64,000 nucleotides of DNA from JABCPH02 sp963524305 (GTDB lineage: Bacteria > Fusobacteriota > Fusobacteriia > Fusobacteriales > Leptotrichiaceae). The notes under the pieces were generated by a model. That model searched no databases. It was given only the letters and a program-made list of their open reading frames with translations, and was not told the origin of the DNA. This document shows, piece by piece, positions 8,453-17,682 of the stretch. Made by a program: the position numbers and the translations under genes. The stretch is from assembly GCA_963524305.1 (NCBI GenBank), contig CAURGH010000006.1:1-64000 (forward strand), given 5' to 3'. The stretch's first letter is position 1. Every line of letters begins with the position of its first letter.

Positions 8453-9715
8453 ATGGTAAAAATAAATAGAAAGTTTCAAGTTTTATTTGTTTCATTTATT
8501 TTAGGACTGAGGAGTTTTGCGGTCAATGTAGATGACTTAATTGCAGAATATGAAAAAAATTCATATACTACAAAAATAAATGAGAAAAATATAAAAAAGT
8601 ATGATATTAAAGAAAAAGCATTGAAAAATGGTGATTGGAATGAAGTCAGTGTAAATTCAGATGAGAATTATTCTTTGCATGGTCAGTCTAATGGATTGAC
8701 GATGGATAATAATGTTAAGTATGGGAATTTTTATTATAAAAATAGTTATAATTTTAGGACTAAGGAGCTCACAGAAAATAAAATTGGAATTTCTAAAACT
8801 TTGAATGATTATTTTGGGTATAGTGATAATAGTTATAATAAAAAGACTAATCAAATTTCTCGTGATATTCAAAAAATTACAAATGAAACTACTAAAAATG
8901 GAGAAATTCGTGATTTGATTGATTTGTATAAAAATTATAAAAATAAACAGAAGGAGATTGAGCAGGAAGCACTTACGGTGGATGATACAAAAAAAGATTA
9001 TGCGATTCAAACTAAAAAATATGAGGTTGGAACAGCGTCTCAATATGACTATGAGTTGGCAAAAACAGAGTATGAAAATTCGCAGTTGAAGTATGATAAT
9101 CTTGGTAGAGAATTAAAGATTTTGGGAGAGCAGTTTATGATTTACAATGTTAAATTGCCTGAAAAAGAAAAATTGGATGATTTAAAGAAGGAGGAATTGA
9201 AAAAAGAAGACTTTTATGAGCTTAGATTATCTGAAGCAGAAGCAATAGAATTAAATACGAAACTTAATGAAGAGCAAATTAAAAAAGAGAATATTGATTA
9301 TAAATATCCAAAATTGACAGGAGATTTGGGTTATTCATTAAAGGATCATTCGGTTGTTGCGGGACTTTCTGTTTCTAAAACTTTTAAAAGATATAATGAT
9401 ACGATTGAAGATTTGAAAAATGAAAAAGAAAAATTAGAATTACAGTATGAACAGAAGAAAAATGAATTGGTATCAAATGTTGGGCAGCAGATGATAACTT
9501 ATACAACTTATCAGACGAATGAATTAACTGCAGAAAATACGATGAATATTAAGAAAAAAGAATATGAGATTTATGCGAAAAGATATGAGCTGGGAGTTGA
9601 CACTTATTCAAATTATGTAGAAAAACGAAATAATTATAAAAAAGCTGTAATTGATTATGAAGTGGCTAAAAATGAATTGGCGGCATTTACAAAGAAAATA
9701 AGATATTATAAATAA
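8453..9715 (+). CDS. TolC-like outer membrane efflux protein
   Basis: 420 aa with an N-terminal signal peptide (about residues 1-23, ending LRSFA) and long helical, coiled-coil stretches in two similar halves. Each half has the TolC-family pattern of a glutamate/lysine-rich helix ending in a YEVGTASQYDYELAKTEYEN or YELGVDTYSNYVEKRNNY motif. It is the outer-membrane channel of a tripartite pump. It starts after AAGGAGAG and is followed 21 bases later by the MacA-like adaptor and then the MacB genes, so all four act together. Confidence 0.88.
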   Translation: MVKINRKFQVLFVSFILGLRSFAVNVDDLIAEYEKNSYTTKINEKNIKKYDIKEKALKNGDWNEVSVNSDENYSLHGQSNGLTMDNNVKYGNFYYKNSYNFRTKELTENKIGISKTLNDYFGYSDNSYNKKTNQISRDIQKITNETTKNGEIRDLIDLYKNYKNKQKEIEQEALTVDDTKKDYAIQTKKYEVGTASQYDYELAKTEYENSQLKYDNLGRELKILGEQFMIYNVKLPEKEKLDDLKKEELKKEDFYELRLSEAEAIELNTKLNEEQIKKENIDYKYPKLTGDLGYSLKDHSVVAGLSVSKTFKRYNDTIEDLKNEKEKLELQYEQKKNELVSNVGQQMITYTTYQTNELTAENTMNIKKKEYEIYAKRYELGVDTYSNYVEKRNNYKKAVIDYEVAKNELAAFTKKIRYYK

Positions 9716-9736
9716 AATTAAGAAAGTGGTGATGTT

Positions 9737-11083
9737 GTGGAAATAAATACACAAATTTATGGAATAGCCAAGACAATTGTAACGAGGAGAAAAAATTCCA
9801 GAGATAAAAATAGATTTTATAAAATTTTGATAGCGTTGACCCTAATGATTGTGATGGTGTCTTGTGGAAAGAAAGATAATGAAGCTGAATATGAAGTTAC
9901 AGCTGTGCAATCAGGAGATATTTCATTATCAGTATCAAAAACAGGACAAGTTGTGTCAGATAATGTAATGTCTGTTTATACGACGGCAAGTCAAAGAGTT
10001 AGTAAAGTATTTTTTAAAGAAGGGGATAATGTAAAAAAGGGAGATGTTGTTGTAACGTTTTATCCAGTTGATAAGAATGAAACTTTGAGAAGAATACAAA
10101 TGAAAAATTTAGAGATACAAAAATATGAACGAAATCTAGCTGATGCTCAAAGTGCGCTCAGAAGAAAAAAAGAATCTCAAAGTTTAGCGATTCAGCAAAA
10201 GTCAAGGGATTTGCATAATGCTGAAGAACTGTATAAGGTTGGTGGAGAAACTAGAGTTAATGTGGATGATGCGAGAAAGGCTCTGAGAAATTCTAGATTA
10301 GATTTAGATAATGTTGATAGTGAGCAAAGAGCTAATATAGAAGATGCAAGAACATCCCTAAAAACTGCAAAATTAGAATTAGCAACATTGAAAGAAGATT
10401 TGGCATTAATAAAAAATGAGATAACAAGTCCAGTAGATGGTGTTATTACAGAAATGACAGCTGATGAAAATTATAAAGTAAATACAGAAACAACTTTATT
10501 TAAGGTGTCGGATGCACAAAATATGAGAATAGAAGTGAGTCTGTCAGATACAGAAGTAAAAAATGTAGAAGTAGGTCAAAGAGTGGAAATTACGTCGGAT
10601 ATTTTGCCTAATGGAGAAAAATTAGAGGGATACGTGTCACAAATTTCTGGAGTAGCTAAAAAAAATTCATCACTTGATGAAAGTGATACGGTTGTGAAAA
10701 TCAAAATGAATGAAACTAAAGGATTGAAGCCAGGTGTTACGATAAAAGCAACAATTTTTTATAAAGAGATTAAAAATATAACAAAACTGCCATATAGCTC
10801 TGTTATTAATGAAAATGGTAAATATTATGTTTTTGTCGTAGGGAAAGGTAATAAAGTTTCTAAAAGAGAAGTGAAAGTAGGATTAAATGATGATTCATAT
10901 TATGAAATTATTTCTGGAGTATCATTGGGAGAAAAGGTAATTACTGTTGCAGATGAGAATCTTAAAGATGGACAGAAAATAAAAATCACTGATCCAAAAA
11001 AGCACAAAGATAAAAATCTCCAAAAGATGAAAAAAGATAATAAACCAAGACAAGGAGGAGGACCTGGAGGACCACCAAGATAG
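9737..11083 (+). CDS. macA: MacA-like periplasmic adaptor (HlyD family) lipoprotein
   Basis: 448 aa from GTG 9737, with AGAAAGTGG upstream. A hydrophobic stretch and lipobox (MIVMVSC, Cys43) indicate lipoprotein processing after an unusually long basic N-terminal tail. Then come a biotinyl-lipoyl-like half motif (SKVFFKEGDNVKKGDVV), a helical hairpin, the second lipoyl half (ITSPVDGVITEM) and a beta-barrel domain. The C-terminus is rich in Gly and Pro (RQGGGPGGPPR). It bridges the MacB transporter and the TolC-like channel encoded around it. An internal start closer to the lipobox cannot be excluded. Confidence 0.88.
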   Translation: MEINTQIYGIAKTIVTRRKNSRDKNRFYKILIALTLMIVMVSCGKKDNEAEYEVTAVQSGDISLSVSKTGQVVSDNVMSVYTTASQRVSKVFFKEGDNVKKGDVVVTFYPVDKNETLRRIQMKNLEIQKYERNLADAQSALRRKKESQSLAIQQKSRDLHNAEELYKVGGETRVNVDDARKALRNSRLDLDNVDSEQRANIEDARTSLKTAKLELATLKEDLALIKNEITSPVDGVITEMTADENYKVNTETTLFKVSDAQNMRIEVSLSDTEVKNVEVGQRVEITSDILPNGEKLEGYVSQISGVAKKNSSLDESDTVVKIKMNETKGLKPGVTIKATIFYKEIKNITKLPYSSVINENGKYYVFVVGKGNKVSKREVKVGLNDDSYYEIISGVSLGEKVITVADENLKDGQKIKITDPKKHKDKNLQKMKKDNKPRQGGGPGGPPR

Positions 11084-11117
11084 TTTTTAAAATTATTTTG
11101 AATTTAGGGAAATTTAT

Positions 11118-11810
11118 ATGATAAAAGTAAGCGATATTGTGAAAATATATAAAAATGGGAATATAGAATTAAAGGTTTTAAAAGGATTGAATCTAGAGGT
11201 TAAGGAAGGAGAATATGTTGCTTTCATGGGGCCTTCTGGAAGTGGTAAATCAACGCTTATGAATATTTTGGGCTGTCTTGATAGTCTTACATCTGGAACT
11301 TATATTTTAGATGGTCAAGATGTTTCAACGATAAAAGGGGATGCACTTGCTGAAGTAAGAAATAAAAAAATAGGTTTTGTATTTCAAACTTTTAATTTAT
11401 TACCAAAAATGACAGCAGTTGAAAATGTGGCTCTTCCAGCACTTTATGCAGGAGTGAAAAAGGCTGAACGTATAAAAAGAGCAACAGAAGCACTAGAAAG
11501 TGTGGGTCTTGGAGAAAGAATCCATCATAAGCCAAACGAAATGTCTGGAGGTCAAAGGCAAAGAGTTGCGATTGCAAGGGCGATAATTAATAATCCGAAA
11601 ATTCTTTTGGCAGATGAGCCAACTGGAAATTTGGATTCAAAATCTGGAGAAGAAGTTTTGGAAATTTTTAAGAAGCTTAATGATAATGGAACGACCATTG
11701 TAATGGTTACACACGAGGAAGATGTTGCGGAACATTGTAAGAGAATTATTAGATTAAAAGATGGTGTTATAGAAAAAGATGAGATTGTTCAGCATAGGAG
11801 AGGAGTGTAG
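11118..11810 (+). CDS. macB: MacB-type ABC transporter ATP-binding protein
   Basis: 230 aa. It has Walker A GPSGSGKST (38-46), signature MSGGQRQRVAIARA, Walker B ILLADEPTGNLDS and a switch His in VTHEE. This is the LolD/MacB-type ATPase that drives substrate extrusion from the periplasm. In this organism the ATPase and permease of MacB are separate genes, the permease starting 5 bases downstream. Confidence 0.93.
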   Translation: MIKVSDIVKIYKNGNIELKVLKGLNLEVKEGEYVAFMGPSGSGKSTLMNILGCLDSLTSGTYILDGQDVSTIKGDALAEVRNKKIGFVFQTFNLLPKMTAVENVALPALYAGVKKAERIKRATEALESVGLGERIHHKPNEMSGGQRQRVAIARAIINNPKILLADEPTGNLDSKSGEEVLEIFKKLNDNGTTIVMVTHEEDVAEHCKRIIRLKDGVIEKDEIVQHRRGV

Positions 11811-11815
11811 TAGAA

Positions 11816-13027
11816 ATGGATTTTATAGAATTATTAAAATTATCAGTATCAAATTTATTTAGCTATAAAGTGCGTTCCTTTTTGACGATGCTAGGAATAA
11901 TAATTGGGATATCTTCTGTTGTAATGATGTCATCGCTTGGAGCAGGAGTTAAAGAAAATATTACTGGAGATTTGAATAAACTGGGAGTATCAAACTTTGA
12001 AATATCAATTGATACTTCACCAGGTCAAACTTATAAATCGCAGGATTTATTGACACAAAAAGATATTGCAGAATTGAAGAATATGGAAGGAGTCGAAGCG
12101 GTAACGCCTACATCTAGCACTTTTGCAAGATTATCTACAAATGATGGTTCTGATAAAATGTTTACAGGAACTGGAGTGACAGAAGACTATTTTAAGATGT
12201 CAAACTATACGATAGTAAAAGGAAGAAAATTCTTGCCAAATGAATATAGAAAAGATGGAAGATACATTATAATTGATAACACAACAGAAGATCAAATGTT
12301 TCCTGATGAAAATCCAATAGGGAAAAAATTAACATTAAATTTTAGAAAGAATAGTGAAACAGTTACGATTGTAGGAGTATTTAAAAATCCATATTCCAGC
12401 ATGGGAGGTGGAGATCAGATGCCTTCGATGGGCCTTTTACCAAATAATTATTTAAATTATTTGGAAGGAAATGAGCAAGATAAATTTACTGCATTACAAG
12501 TAAAAGCTACAGATGCTAATGAGATGAGCAGAGTAATGGAAATCGTAAAAGAAAAAATGAAAACTCGTGGAAGTGAAACTGATACTTATAGCGTGAATTC
12601 AACGAGTCAAGGATTAGATGAATTTAATAATATTCTTAATATGCTTTCACTTTTTATAAGTGGAGTAGCTGCCATTTCACTTTTTGTAGGCGGAATTGGG
12701 GTTATGAATATAATGCTTGTAAGTGTTACAGAGAGAATTAGAGAGGTTGGTTTAAGAAAAGCAATTGGAGCCAAGACAATTCATATTCTTATACAATTTT
12801 TGATAGAAGCTGTAATTTTAACATTTTTTGGAGGAATAGTTGGAGTAATTATCGGATATTTACTAGCTTTATTAATAGGAATTTTTATAAAAACAACACC
12901 GATATTAAGTCCTGTAATAGTATTTGTATGTATATTTGTTTCAACAATGATAGGTTTAGTATTTGGAGTTTATCCAGCTAAAAAAGCTGCTGCATTGGAA
13001 CCGATGGAAGCGTTGAGAACTGATTAA
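11816..13027 (+). CDS. MacB-type ABC transporter permease (FtsX fold)
   Basis: 403 aa. One N-terminal membrane helix (FLTMLGIIIGISSVVMMSSL) precedes a large periplasmic MacB core domain (about 45-270) and three C-terminal helices. Between the last helices are the FtsX family motifs RIREVGLRKAIGAK and FGVYPAKKAAALEPMEALR. It partners the ATPase encoded 5 bases upstream. Likely substrates (macrolides, peptides or lipoproteins) cannot be told from sequence. It is the last gene of the operon. Confidence 0.93.
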   Translation: MDFIELLKLSVSNLFSYKVRSFLTMLGIIIGISSVVMMSSLGAGVKENITGDLNKLGVSNFEISIDTSPGQTYKSQDLLTQKDIAELKNMEGVEAVTPTSSTFARLSTNDGSDKMFTGTGVTEDYFKMSNYTIVKGRKFLPNEYRKDGRYIIIDNTTEDQMFPDENPIGKKLTLNFRKNSETVTIVGVFKNPYSSMGGGDQMPSMGLLPNNYLNYLEGNEQDKFTALQVKATDANEMSRVMEIVKEKMKTRGSETDTYSVNSTSQGLDEFNNILNMLSLFISGVAAISLFVGGIGVMNIMLVSVTERIREVGLRKAIGAKTIHILIQFLIEAVILTFFGGIVGVIIGYLLALLIGIFIKTTPILSPVIVFVCIFVSTMIGLVFGVYPAKKAAALEPMEALRTD

Positions 13028-13044
13028 TTAAATAAAATAATAAT

Positions 13045-13126
13045 AAAAAATTCGATATGCATAAGTTACTGAAAGCTAGAATTAATTTAATTTTCTAGTA
13101 AAAATGTTTATCGAATTTTTATTTTT
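13045..13126 (+). repeat. 82-bp palindromic repeat, copy 1
   Basis: This copy matches 18251-18332 at 81 of 82 bases in direct orientation. The ends are a 12-bp inverted repeat (AAAAATTCGATA / TATCGAATTTTT) and the centre holds a second hairpin (CTAGAA / TTCTAG). It follows the efflux operon and may act as its terminator. Together with copy 2 it brackets the 5.1-kb toxin island. Confidence 0.85.
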
Positions 13127-13738
13127 GGAGTGTACCAAAAACCGATGAATTTAAAATGTTAATTTTAGAATTGCTGGAAGAAGGAAGAACAAAAAAATCA
13201 TTAGAAAATGGGTAAGTGATATAACATATATTTGGACAAAAAAGGACGGATGGCACTATTTATCAAGTATAATGGATTTGTACAGCAGAAGAATAATATC
13301 ACATAAGGTTGGAAAATTTATGGATATAAAATTAGTGATGGACACCTTAAAAATGGCGATATATAAAAGAGGGGATACAACTAATCTAATAATACATACA
13401 GATAGAGGAAGCCAGTATATGAGTAAAGAATATCGTAAATTTTGTGTAGAAAAAGGTATAATCATATCTTATAGTAGAAAAGGGAATCCTTATGATAATG
13501 CCTGTATAGAATCATTCCATGCAACATTGAGAAAAAAGAATATGTACATAATGAAAAATTTGAAAATTTAGAAAGTTTAAGAACTAGAATATACAAGTAT
13601 ATAGAAATATGGTATAATAATAGCAAAATACACAATAAAATAGGATTTATAAGTCCAAATGAATACGAAGAAAATCGTAAAGAAAGGAAACAAAGAAAGT
13701 GCTTAAAAATAGTCTAAATTTTTGAGGGCACTCCAAAA
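13123..13738 (+). mobile_element. Internally deleted IS3-family element
   Basis: Terminal inverted repeats start TTTTGGAGTG on the left (13123) and end in its complement CACTCCAAAA on the right (13738). The 616-bp interior keeps the start of an orfA-like helix-turn-helix region (DEFKMLILELLEEGRTKKSL), then jumps to the catalytic part of orfB. A complete IS3-family element is about 1.2-1.5 kb, so roughly half is missing. The left end sits on the end of the 82-bp repeat and the right end truncates a toxin gene. Confidence 0.75.
13209..13717 (+). pseudogene. IS3-family transposase OrfB fragment, frameshifted
   Basis: The frame begins WVSDITYIWTKKDG and contains HTDRGSQYMSKEYR and NACIESFHATLRKK, so the three DDE catalytic residues are visible. 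Around 13545 one base appears lost from an A run. The natural continuation (EYVHNEKFENLESLRTRIYK, then GFISPNEYEENRKERKQRK) is in the next frame and ends at 13717. The N-terminal half of OrfB is absent. It is therefore not functional by itself. Confidence 0.8.
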
Positions 13739-14075
13739 TAGTCTTTCTGAATTTAATAACCTAGAAAGAAAAGCAAGTTCTGAGAAAAAGTTTATTGAGA
13801 AGCAATTAGAAAAATATTGTAATGCTGAAAGATGTGTTAGTTCAGAAGAATTAGCAACTTCAGGTATAGGAAAACAATGGAATAAACAAATTACTAATGA
13901 AAATATATTAACAAATGAATTAAAAAATAGATTTCCAGAATTGAAGGAAAAAGGTCTTATAAATCAAAATATAAATCAAGAAGATTTAAACTATAGGAGA
14001 GTAATGTATTTTTCTCCTGTAAATAATACCTTTAATGGATTGAAAAAAATAGAGATTAAGGAAGGTGCAAAATGA
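13739..14075 (+). pseudogene. Toxin C-terminal tip truncated by the IS element
   Basis: Open frame of about 110 codons entering from the IS right end without its own start (SLSEFNNLERKASSEKKFIE, a CNAERC cysteine pair, then YRRVMYFSPVNNTFNGLKK). It ends in GGTGCAAAATGA, overlapping the ATG of the next gene by four bases. That overlap, the missing N-terminus and the downstream secreted small protein are typical of a contact-dependent or polymorphic toxin tip with its immunity gene. The toxic activity is unknown. Confidence 0.5.
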
Positions 14076-14818
14076 AAAAATTTTCAGCAATAATTATTTC
14101 TTTAACATTATTTTTATTATTTGGAAATGTGAGCTATTCTTGGCAATCTATGTATTTAAATAGCTTGAGTTACTATGATTTTTTTAGAGGAGAACCACCA
14201 GAACCTTCTGAAGGCTATGGATATATTTTGAATAAAGAGAACGAAGATGAATTAGTTTTTTATTTTAAATTGTTTCCACTAAAATCTAAAATAGATTCTA
14301 TGGAATCACTAGTAAAAGAAAAAGTTTTAAAATGTTTTACTTTAGAAAATATTGACAATTATTATAATTCTTTTTATGTGAAATATAAAAATCAGGTATA
14401 CTGGAAAATGAATTATGGATATGGAAAATGGATTATAAGAAAAAATAGTAAACAAGTAGAATTACACTGGTTTTCATTTGATGAAAATGGCGAAAAACAA
14501 GAAAAAAAATACGTGAAAAGTGTAATGGATTCTAAAAACAAATATTCTTCAATAATTCTAAATTTATTAACTTCTATAGATCTGAGCAATGAAAGAGGAG
14601 CATATATGAGTCCTACTTCTTTAGATGAAGTAACGATATTTACTTCTAAGAAAATAATTTCAAAAAGCTCTTATTCTCTTAGTATAGAAGAACGAAGATT
14701 ATATAAAGAATTATTAAAATTATTTAAAGATGAATTACCAAAAGACTTTTTTGAAGAATACAATGATATTCAAGAAAGAAATTTTAAAAGGATGAGCGAA
14801 AAATTTAAAATCTATTAA
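14072..14818 (+). CDS. Exported putative immunity protein
   Basis: 248 aa with a signal peptide (KKFSAIIISLTLFLLFGNVS, then SYS), so it should reach the periplasm. The C-terminal third (TIFTSKKIISKSSYSLSIEE, then LLKLFKDELPKDFFEEY) is similar to that of the frameshifted gene at 16251-17040 (TIFTPNKILHKKDSSLSEDE). The two are paralogues. The ATGA overlap with a toxin tip supports an immunity role. Family name not recognised. Confidence 0.6.
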   Translation: MKKFSAIIISLTLFLLFGNVSYSWQSMYLNSLSYYDFFRGEPPEPSEGYGYILNKENEDELVFYFKLFPLKSKIDSMESLVKEKVLKCFTLENIDNYYNSFYVKYKNQVYWKMNYGYGKWIIRKNSKQVELHWFSFDENGEKQEKKYVKSVMDSKNKYSSIILNLLTSIDLSNERGAYMSPTSLDEVTIFTSKKIISKSSYSLSIEERRLYKELLKLFKDELPKDFFEEYNDIQERNFKRMSEKFKIY

Positions 14819-14917
14819 GAGAGTGTACAGAATTTTGTGTAAACTCAAAATATAGTATATGGTAAAACAACTATGTAATATTTGGAGGTTTTTGTTATGG
14901 ATAAAAAGAAATTTGTC
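14819..14917 (+). mobile_element. IS256-like end remnant
   Basis: The sequence starts GAGAGTGTACAGAATTTTGTG, like the end of an IS256-family element, and runs to a GGAGG followed by ATGGATAAAAAGAAATTTG, which would be the start of a transposase. The frame stops after eight codons (MDKKKFVC) and the rest of the gene is missing. A similar remnant lies at about 24555-24718. Confidence 0.45.
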
Positions 14918-15004
14918 TGTTAAGATATAGTTATATATTTAATAATCTGAACAGAAGAAGTGGAATCTGTTTATAAATAGAGGTTTAAAACAAGGTGTGG
15001 AAAT
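14918..15004 (+). repeat. Toxin-tip junction repeat, copy A (87 bp)
   Basis: Diverged copy of the 91-bp repeat at 15651-15741 and 24719-24809, with a 4-base net deletion. It ends TTTAAAACAAGGTGTGGAAAT. In the reading frame used by the following toxin fragment the last codons read R-C-G-N, after which the three copies diverge completely. Confidence 0.8.
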
Positions 15005-15100
15005 AATTATCAAAAAACCAGAAATCCAGATTATTATGTTAAACCAAGAAGAGTTGAATTATTACCTGAAATAAAAAATTTATGGAAAAGTGGTAAATAA
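14996..15100 (+). pseudogene. Toxin C-terminal tip fragment
   Basis: Starting at the CGN junction of the repeat, the frame reads NYQKTRNPDYYVKPRRVELL and ends PEIKNLWKSGK. It has no start codon and stops 2 bases before the next gene, a small membrane protein. The pattern fits the last 30 residues of a polymorphic toxin with its immunity gene. Confidence 0.45.
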
Positions 15101-15102
15101 AA

Positions 15103-15381
15103 ATGACAAAGGATGATAAAAATGGCATTAAAAGTGTAGTTTGCCTATTTATTTTATATAATATTTCAGAAATTTTTCGAGTAGATTATCTCGTTACTAA
15201 AAATAAAAATTATTTAATTTTATCTATTTTTTTCTTACTATTAATTGAAATATATTTTATAAGAAAAATTATTTATTATTTAAGAAAAAAACGATTAAAA
15301 ATCGGATGGAGTTATTATTATATTATTGTTGTTTTAATAATAACTACAATTATATTTTATAGATTATTTTTCATTTTTTAA
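15103..15381 (+). CDS. Small membrane protein, possible immunity
   Basis: 92 aa with about three hydrophobic segments (VVCLFILYNISEIF, YLILSIFFLLLIEIYFI, YYYIIVVLIITTIIFYRLFF) separated by basic residues. It directly follows a toxin-tip fragment. Integral-membrane immunity proteins are common partners of pore-forming or membrane-active toxins, which is the basis of the suggestion. No family recognised. Confidence 0.45.
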   Translation: MTKDDKNGIKSVVCLFILYNISEIFRVDYLVTKNKNYLILSIFFLLLIEIYFIRKIIYYLRKKRLKIGWSYYYIIVVLIITTIIFYRLFFIF

Positions 15382-15580
15382 TGATCCTATAAAATACTTA
15401 AATGGAGTTGTAGAAAATCCGAATAAAATGTTAGGAATATTAGCTAAAGCTGTGGTTGAAAAAAGATTTGATAAAAATCTTATAAAAAAATTTGAAGAGT
15501 ATGGGGAAATATCTGATTTAAGTTTAAAAAACCCTAAGAAATATCATGCACAAAAATTAAAAATTGAAATAGATATTTAA
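15380..15580 (+). pseudogene. C-terminal fragment of an unknown gene
   Basis: A 66-codon frame without a start, overlapping the stop of the membrane protein gene (NDPIKYLNGVVENPNKMLGI, then KFEEYGEISDLSLKNPKKYH). It ends at a TAA just before an IS3-type end. It is probably the remainder of another toxin or immunity gene. Confidence 0.35.
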
Positions 15581-15597
15581 AAAAAAATAAATAAAAT

Positions 15598-15650
15598 ACT
15601 GGAGTATACCCAAAATCTTGGACAAATAAATTGAAAACTAGTTTTCTATT
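15598..15650 (+). mobile_element. IS3-like left-end remnant
   Basis: ACTGGAGTATACCCAAAATC resembles the left end of the deleted IS3-family element at 13123 (GGAGTGTACCAAAA). Only about 50 bases remain before the junction repeat begins. Confidence 0.35.
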
Positions 15651-15741
15651 TGTTAAAATATAGTTATAGAAATATTTAATAGTCTGAACAGAAAAAGTGA
15701 AAGTTGCTTATAAATAGAGGTTTAAAGCAAGGTGTGGAAAT
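15651..15741 (+). repeat. Toxin-tip junction repeat, copy B (91 bp)
   Basis: Starts TGTTAAAATATAG and ends GCAAGGTGTGGAAAT. It differs from copy C (24719-24809) at three positions only. All three frames carry stops in its first 60 bases, so it is not coding over its length. The last four codons read RCGN in the frame of the toxin tip that follows. Confidence 0.88.
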
Positions 15742-16254
15742 GAGATAGCAGATACCTTCAAGGATGCCTATAAGGATTTAGGATATGACATAAACATCAT
15801 ATTTTCAGATTCTAAAAATTCTCCACAATTATTAGATGAGAAAGGAAATCCAAAAACAGGAACAGCATATGTTGATGATTATGGAGTTAAAACAATAATA
15901 ATCAATGCACAAGATAAAGATGAAAATATAAAATGGGAAGAAAGTCCAAAGTGGTTAGAAGCAGAACATAAAGTTTTTGAAATACCAATTATAGAAGTAG
16001 TAACTAATAAAGTAACAACAATAGAAAACTTTAAAGCTAATTTAGATAAAAATTTTGAATATTTAAATAACAAAATATTAGAATATAAGAATAAGTGTCC
16101 TAATAGTTTTTGTTATGATGGAGAAGAAACTGCAACTATTGTAAATGTTATAAAAAATAGATCTGATCTTATGCGAAAATTTAATGAAAATTTATTTAGA
16201 GAAAAAAGAGGAATGAATAGAAGAATATCACATGATGCGGAGATAAAAAAATGA
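15733..16254 (+). pseudogene. Start-less toxin C-terminal tip
   Basis: A 173-codon frame entering from the junction repeat (CGNEIADTFKDAYKDLGYDI, then GTAYVDDYGVKTIIINAQDK, ...RRISHDAEIKK). It has no start codon of its own. It ends in ATGA, overlapping the next gene's ATG by four bases as expected for toxin-immunity pairs. The mid part contains WLEAEHKVFEIP and a late CPNSFCYDGEE cysteine pair. The toxic activity is not recognised. It may be a silent cassette that becomes active when recombined behind a full-length exoprotein. Confidence 0.55.
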
Positions 16255-17040
16255 GAAGAGTTATTTTATTAATAATATTATCAATAAATATTATGTATTG
16301 TAAAGAAATAAAAATATTTGGCAGAATACCTGATTATTCTTATGATGAAACAATAATCAATCAGATTTTTTGCAGTCCAGATAATGAAGATTGTTTAAAA
16401 AATCTAACAACAGGTAATGTACCATTATATTATGATGGAAAAACAAATACTTTTATTCATAATGTATATGATCATTATACTACGTATTATTCGTATGATT
16501 TCGTTTTAAAATCTAAAAATTATTGTTGAAAAAAAAGCTCAGATATATTTTAGGAAAAACAATTATCCAGAAATTCATTGTTTAAATAATTTAGATGAAG
16601 AGTCAAAATCAAAAGTATTAAATTTTTTTTCATTTGACATTGAAAAATATTATATGAATTTATATCCAACTTGCATAATAAAGAAAGATAAAGAAAGTAA
16701 TATTTTGTTTGGAAAATGGGAAATTGAAAATAATAAAGTCTCCCTTGAACTACATTATAATAATTTTGAAATAAGAAAAATATCTAAAAAAAATAATGAA
16801 ATATTTAAGATTATAGAAAAAATTGATTCAATAAAGCAAGAAGAAGGTTATTATTGGGTTCCAGATTATAATTTTGAATATACAATATTTACTCCTAATA
16901 AAATATTGCATAAAAAAGATAGCAGTCTTTCTGAAGATGAAGAAAAATTGATTAAGACTTTAAAAATATTATTTGAAAATGAATTTCTAAAAGAATATTG
17001 GTGTAAATCAAGAATTTTTAATAGTTGTACTAAAAAATAA
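16251..17040 (+). pseudogene. Frameshifted exported immunity protein
   Basis: ATG 16251 starts a signal peptide (RRVILLIILSINIMYC) and 92 residues before a stop at 16527-16529. The frame at 16525 continues as VEKKAQIYFRKNNYPEIHCL to 17040. The second half matches the intact gene at 14072 (both have TIFT..K and a LSxxE.L.K.LK.LF motif). A single +1 frameshift near 16515-16525 explains the break. It pairs with the toxin tip that ends at 16254. Confidence 0.65.
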
Positions 17041-17047
17041 GCAGGTA

Positions 17048-17682
17048 AAAAGTTCTGTTGTAGGATTGGCTAATAATCAAGGAAATAGTTAAGGTCAAGT
17101 AAAGTTGATTTTGGGGAAAATGTAGGATATGATATTGGATTATTTCATGGTGGAGGAGCAGGAACTTTTTATGTAAATAATAAGAGATTTTCTGAAGATA
17201 TTGTTTCTCAAAGTGAAATAATGCATTTAAAAACTAGATTGGAAATAGGACAAATATTTACTGATGCTTGTGGGTTAAACATAACTTTTAGAGGAGCAAC
17301 TATAGTAGGACATATTAAAATTGTAGTTTCTAAACCAAATAACAAAGGAGAACAGTTTGTAATGATAACTAGATACACGAGAATAGCAGATAATTTTTCA
17401 AAACCTTATGATTTAATAGATGGATTTCCATTTCCATTTAAAGCTGGAGGAAATGCATATGGTTTAATGAGTGACTATGAAAAGCATAACCTATTTCCTG
17501 AAGAATTAAGATATTTAGTAAAAGGGAAATCTCCAACAAAAATAAAAAATGAAATAAAAAATTCCATGAATATAAGTAAAAATAATGAAATTAATAACAT
17601 AAATAAAATAGATCCTTGGGAATACAATCATTTTTTAAAAGATATGAAAAAGAGAGCAGCTAAGAAAAGAGGTAAAAAATGA
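17048..17682 (+). pseudogene. Toxin C-terminal region with pretoxin remnant
   Basis: The start (KSSVVGLANNQGNS) looks like the pretoxin linker of a large exoprotein. A stop and a frameshift follow near 17086. The frame then continues from 17089 (SSKVDFGENVGYDIGLFHGG) through KTRLEIGQIFTDACGLNITF to a basic tail MKKRAAKKRGKK. The last codons overlap the next gene by ATGA. The basic tail suggests nucleic acid binding, but the activity is not identified. Confidence 0.5.

Noticed and set aside
8657..9043. Open frame of 128 codons on the minus strand inside the TolC-like gene
   Set aside because: A shadow frame opposite a well-supported gene; composition is that of reversed AT-rich codons.
15879..16073. 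Minus-strand frame opposite the toxin tip at 15733-16254
   Set aside because: The opposite strand shows a toxin tip joined to an immunity gene by ATGA; the antisense frame has no start context.
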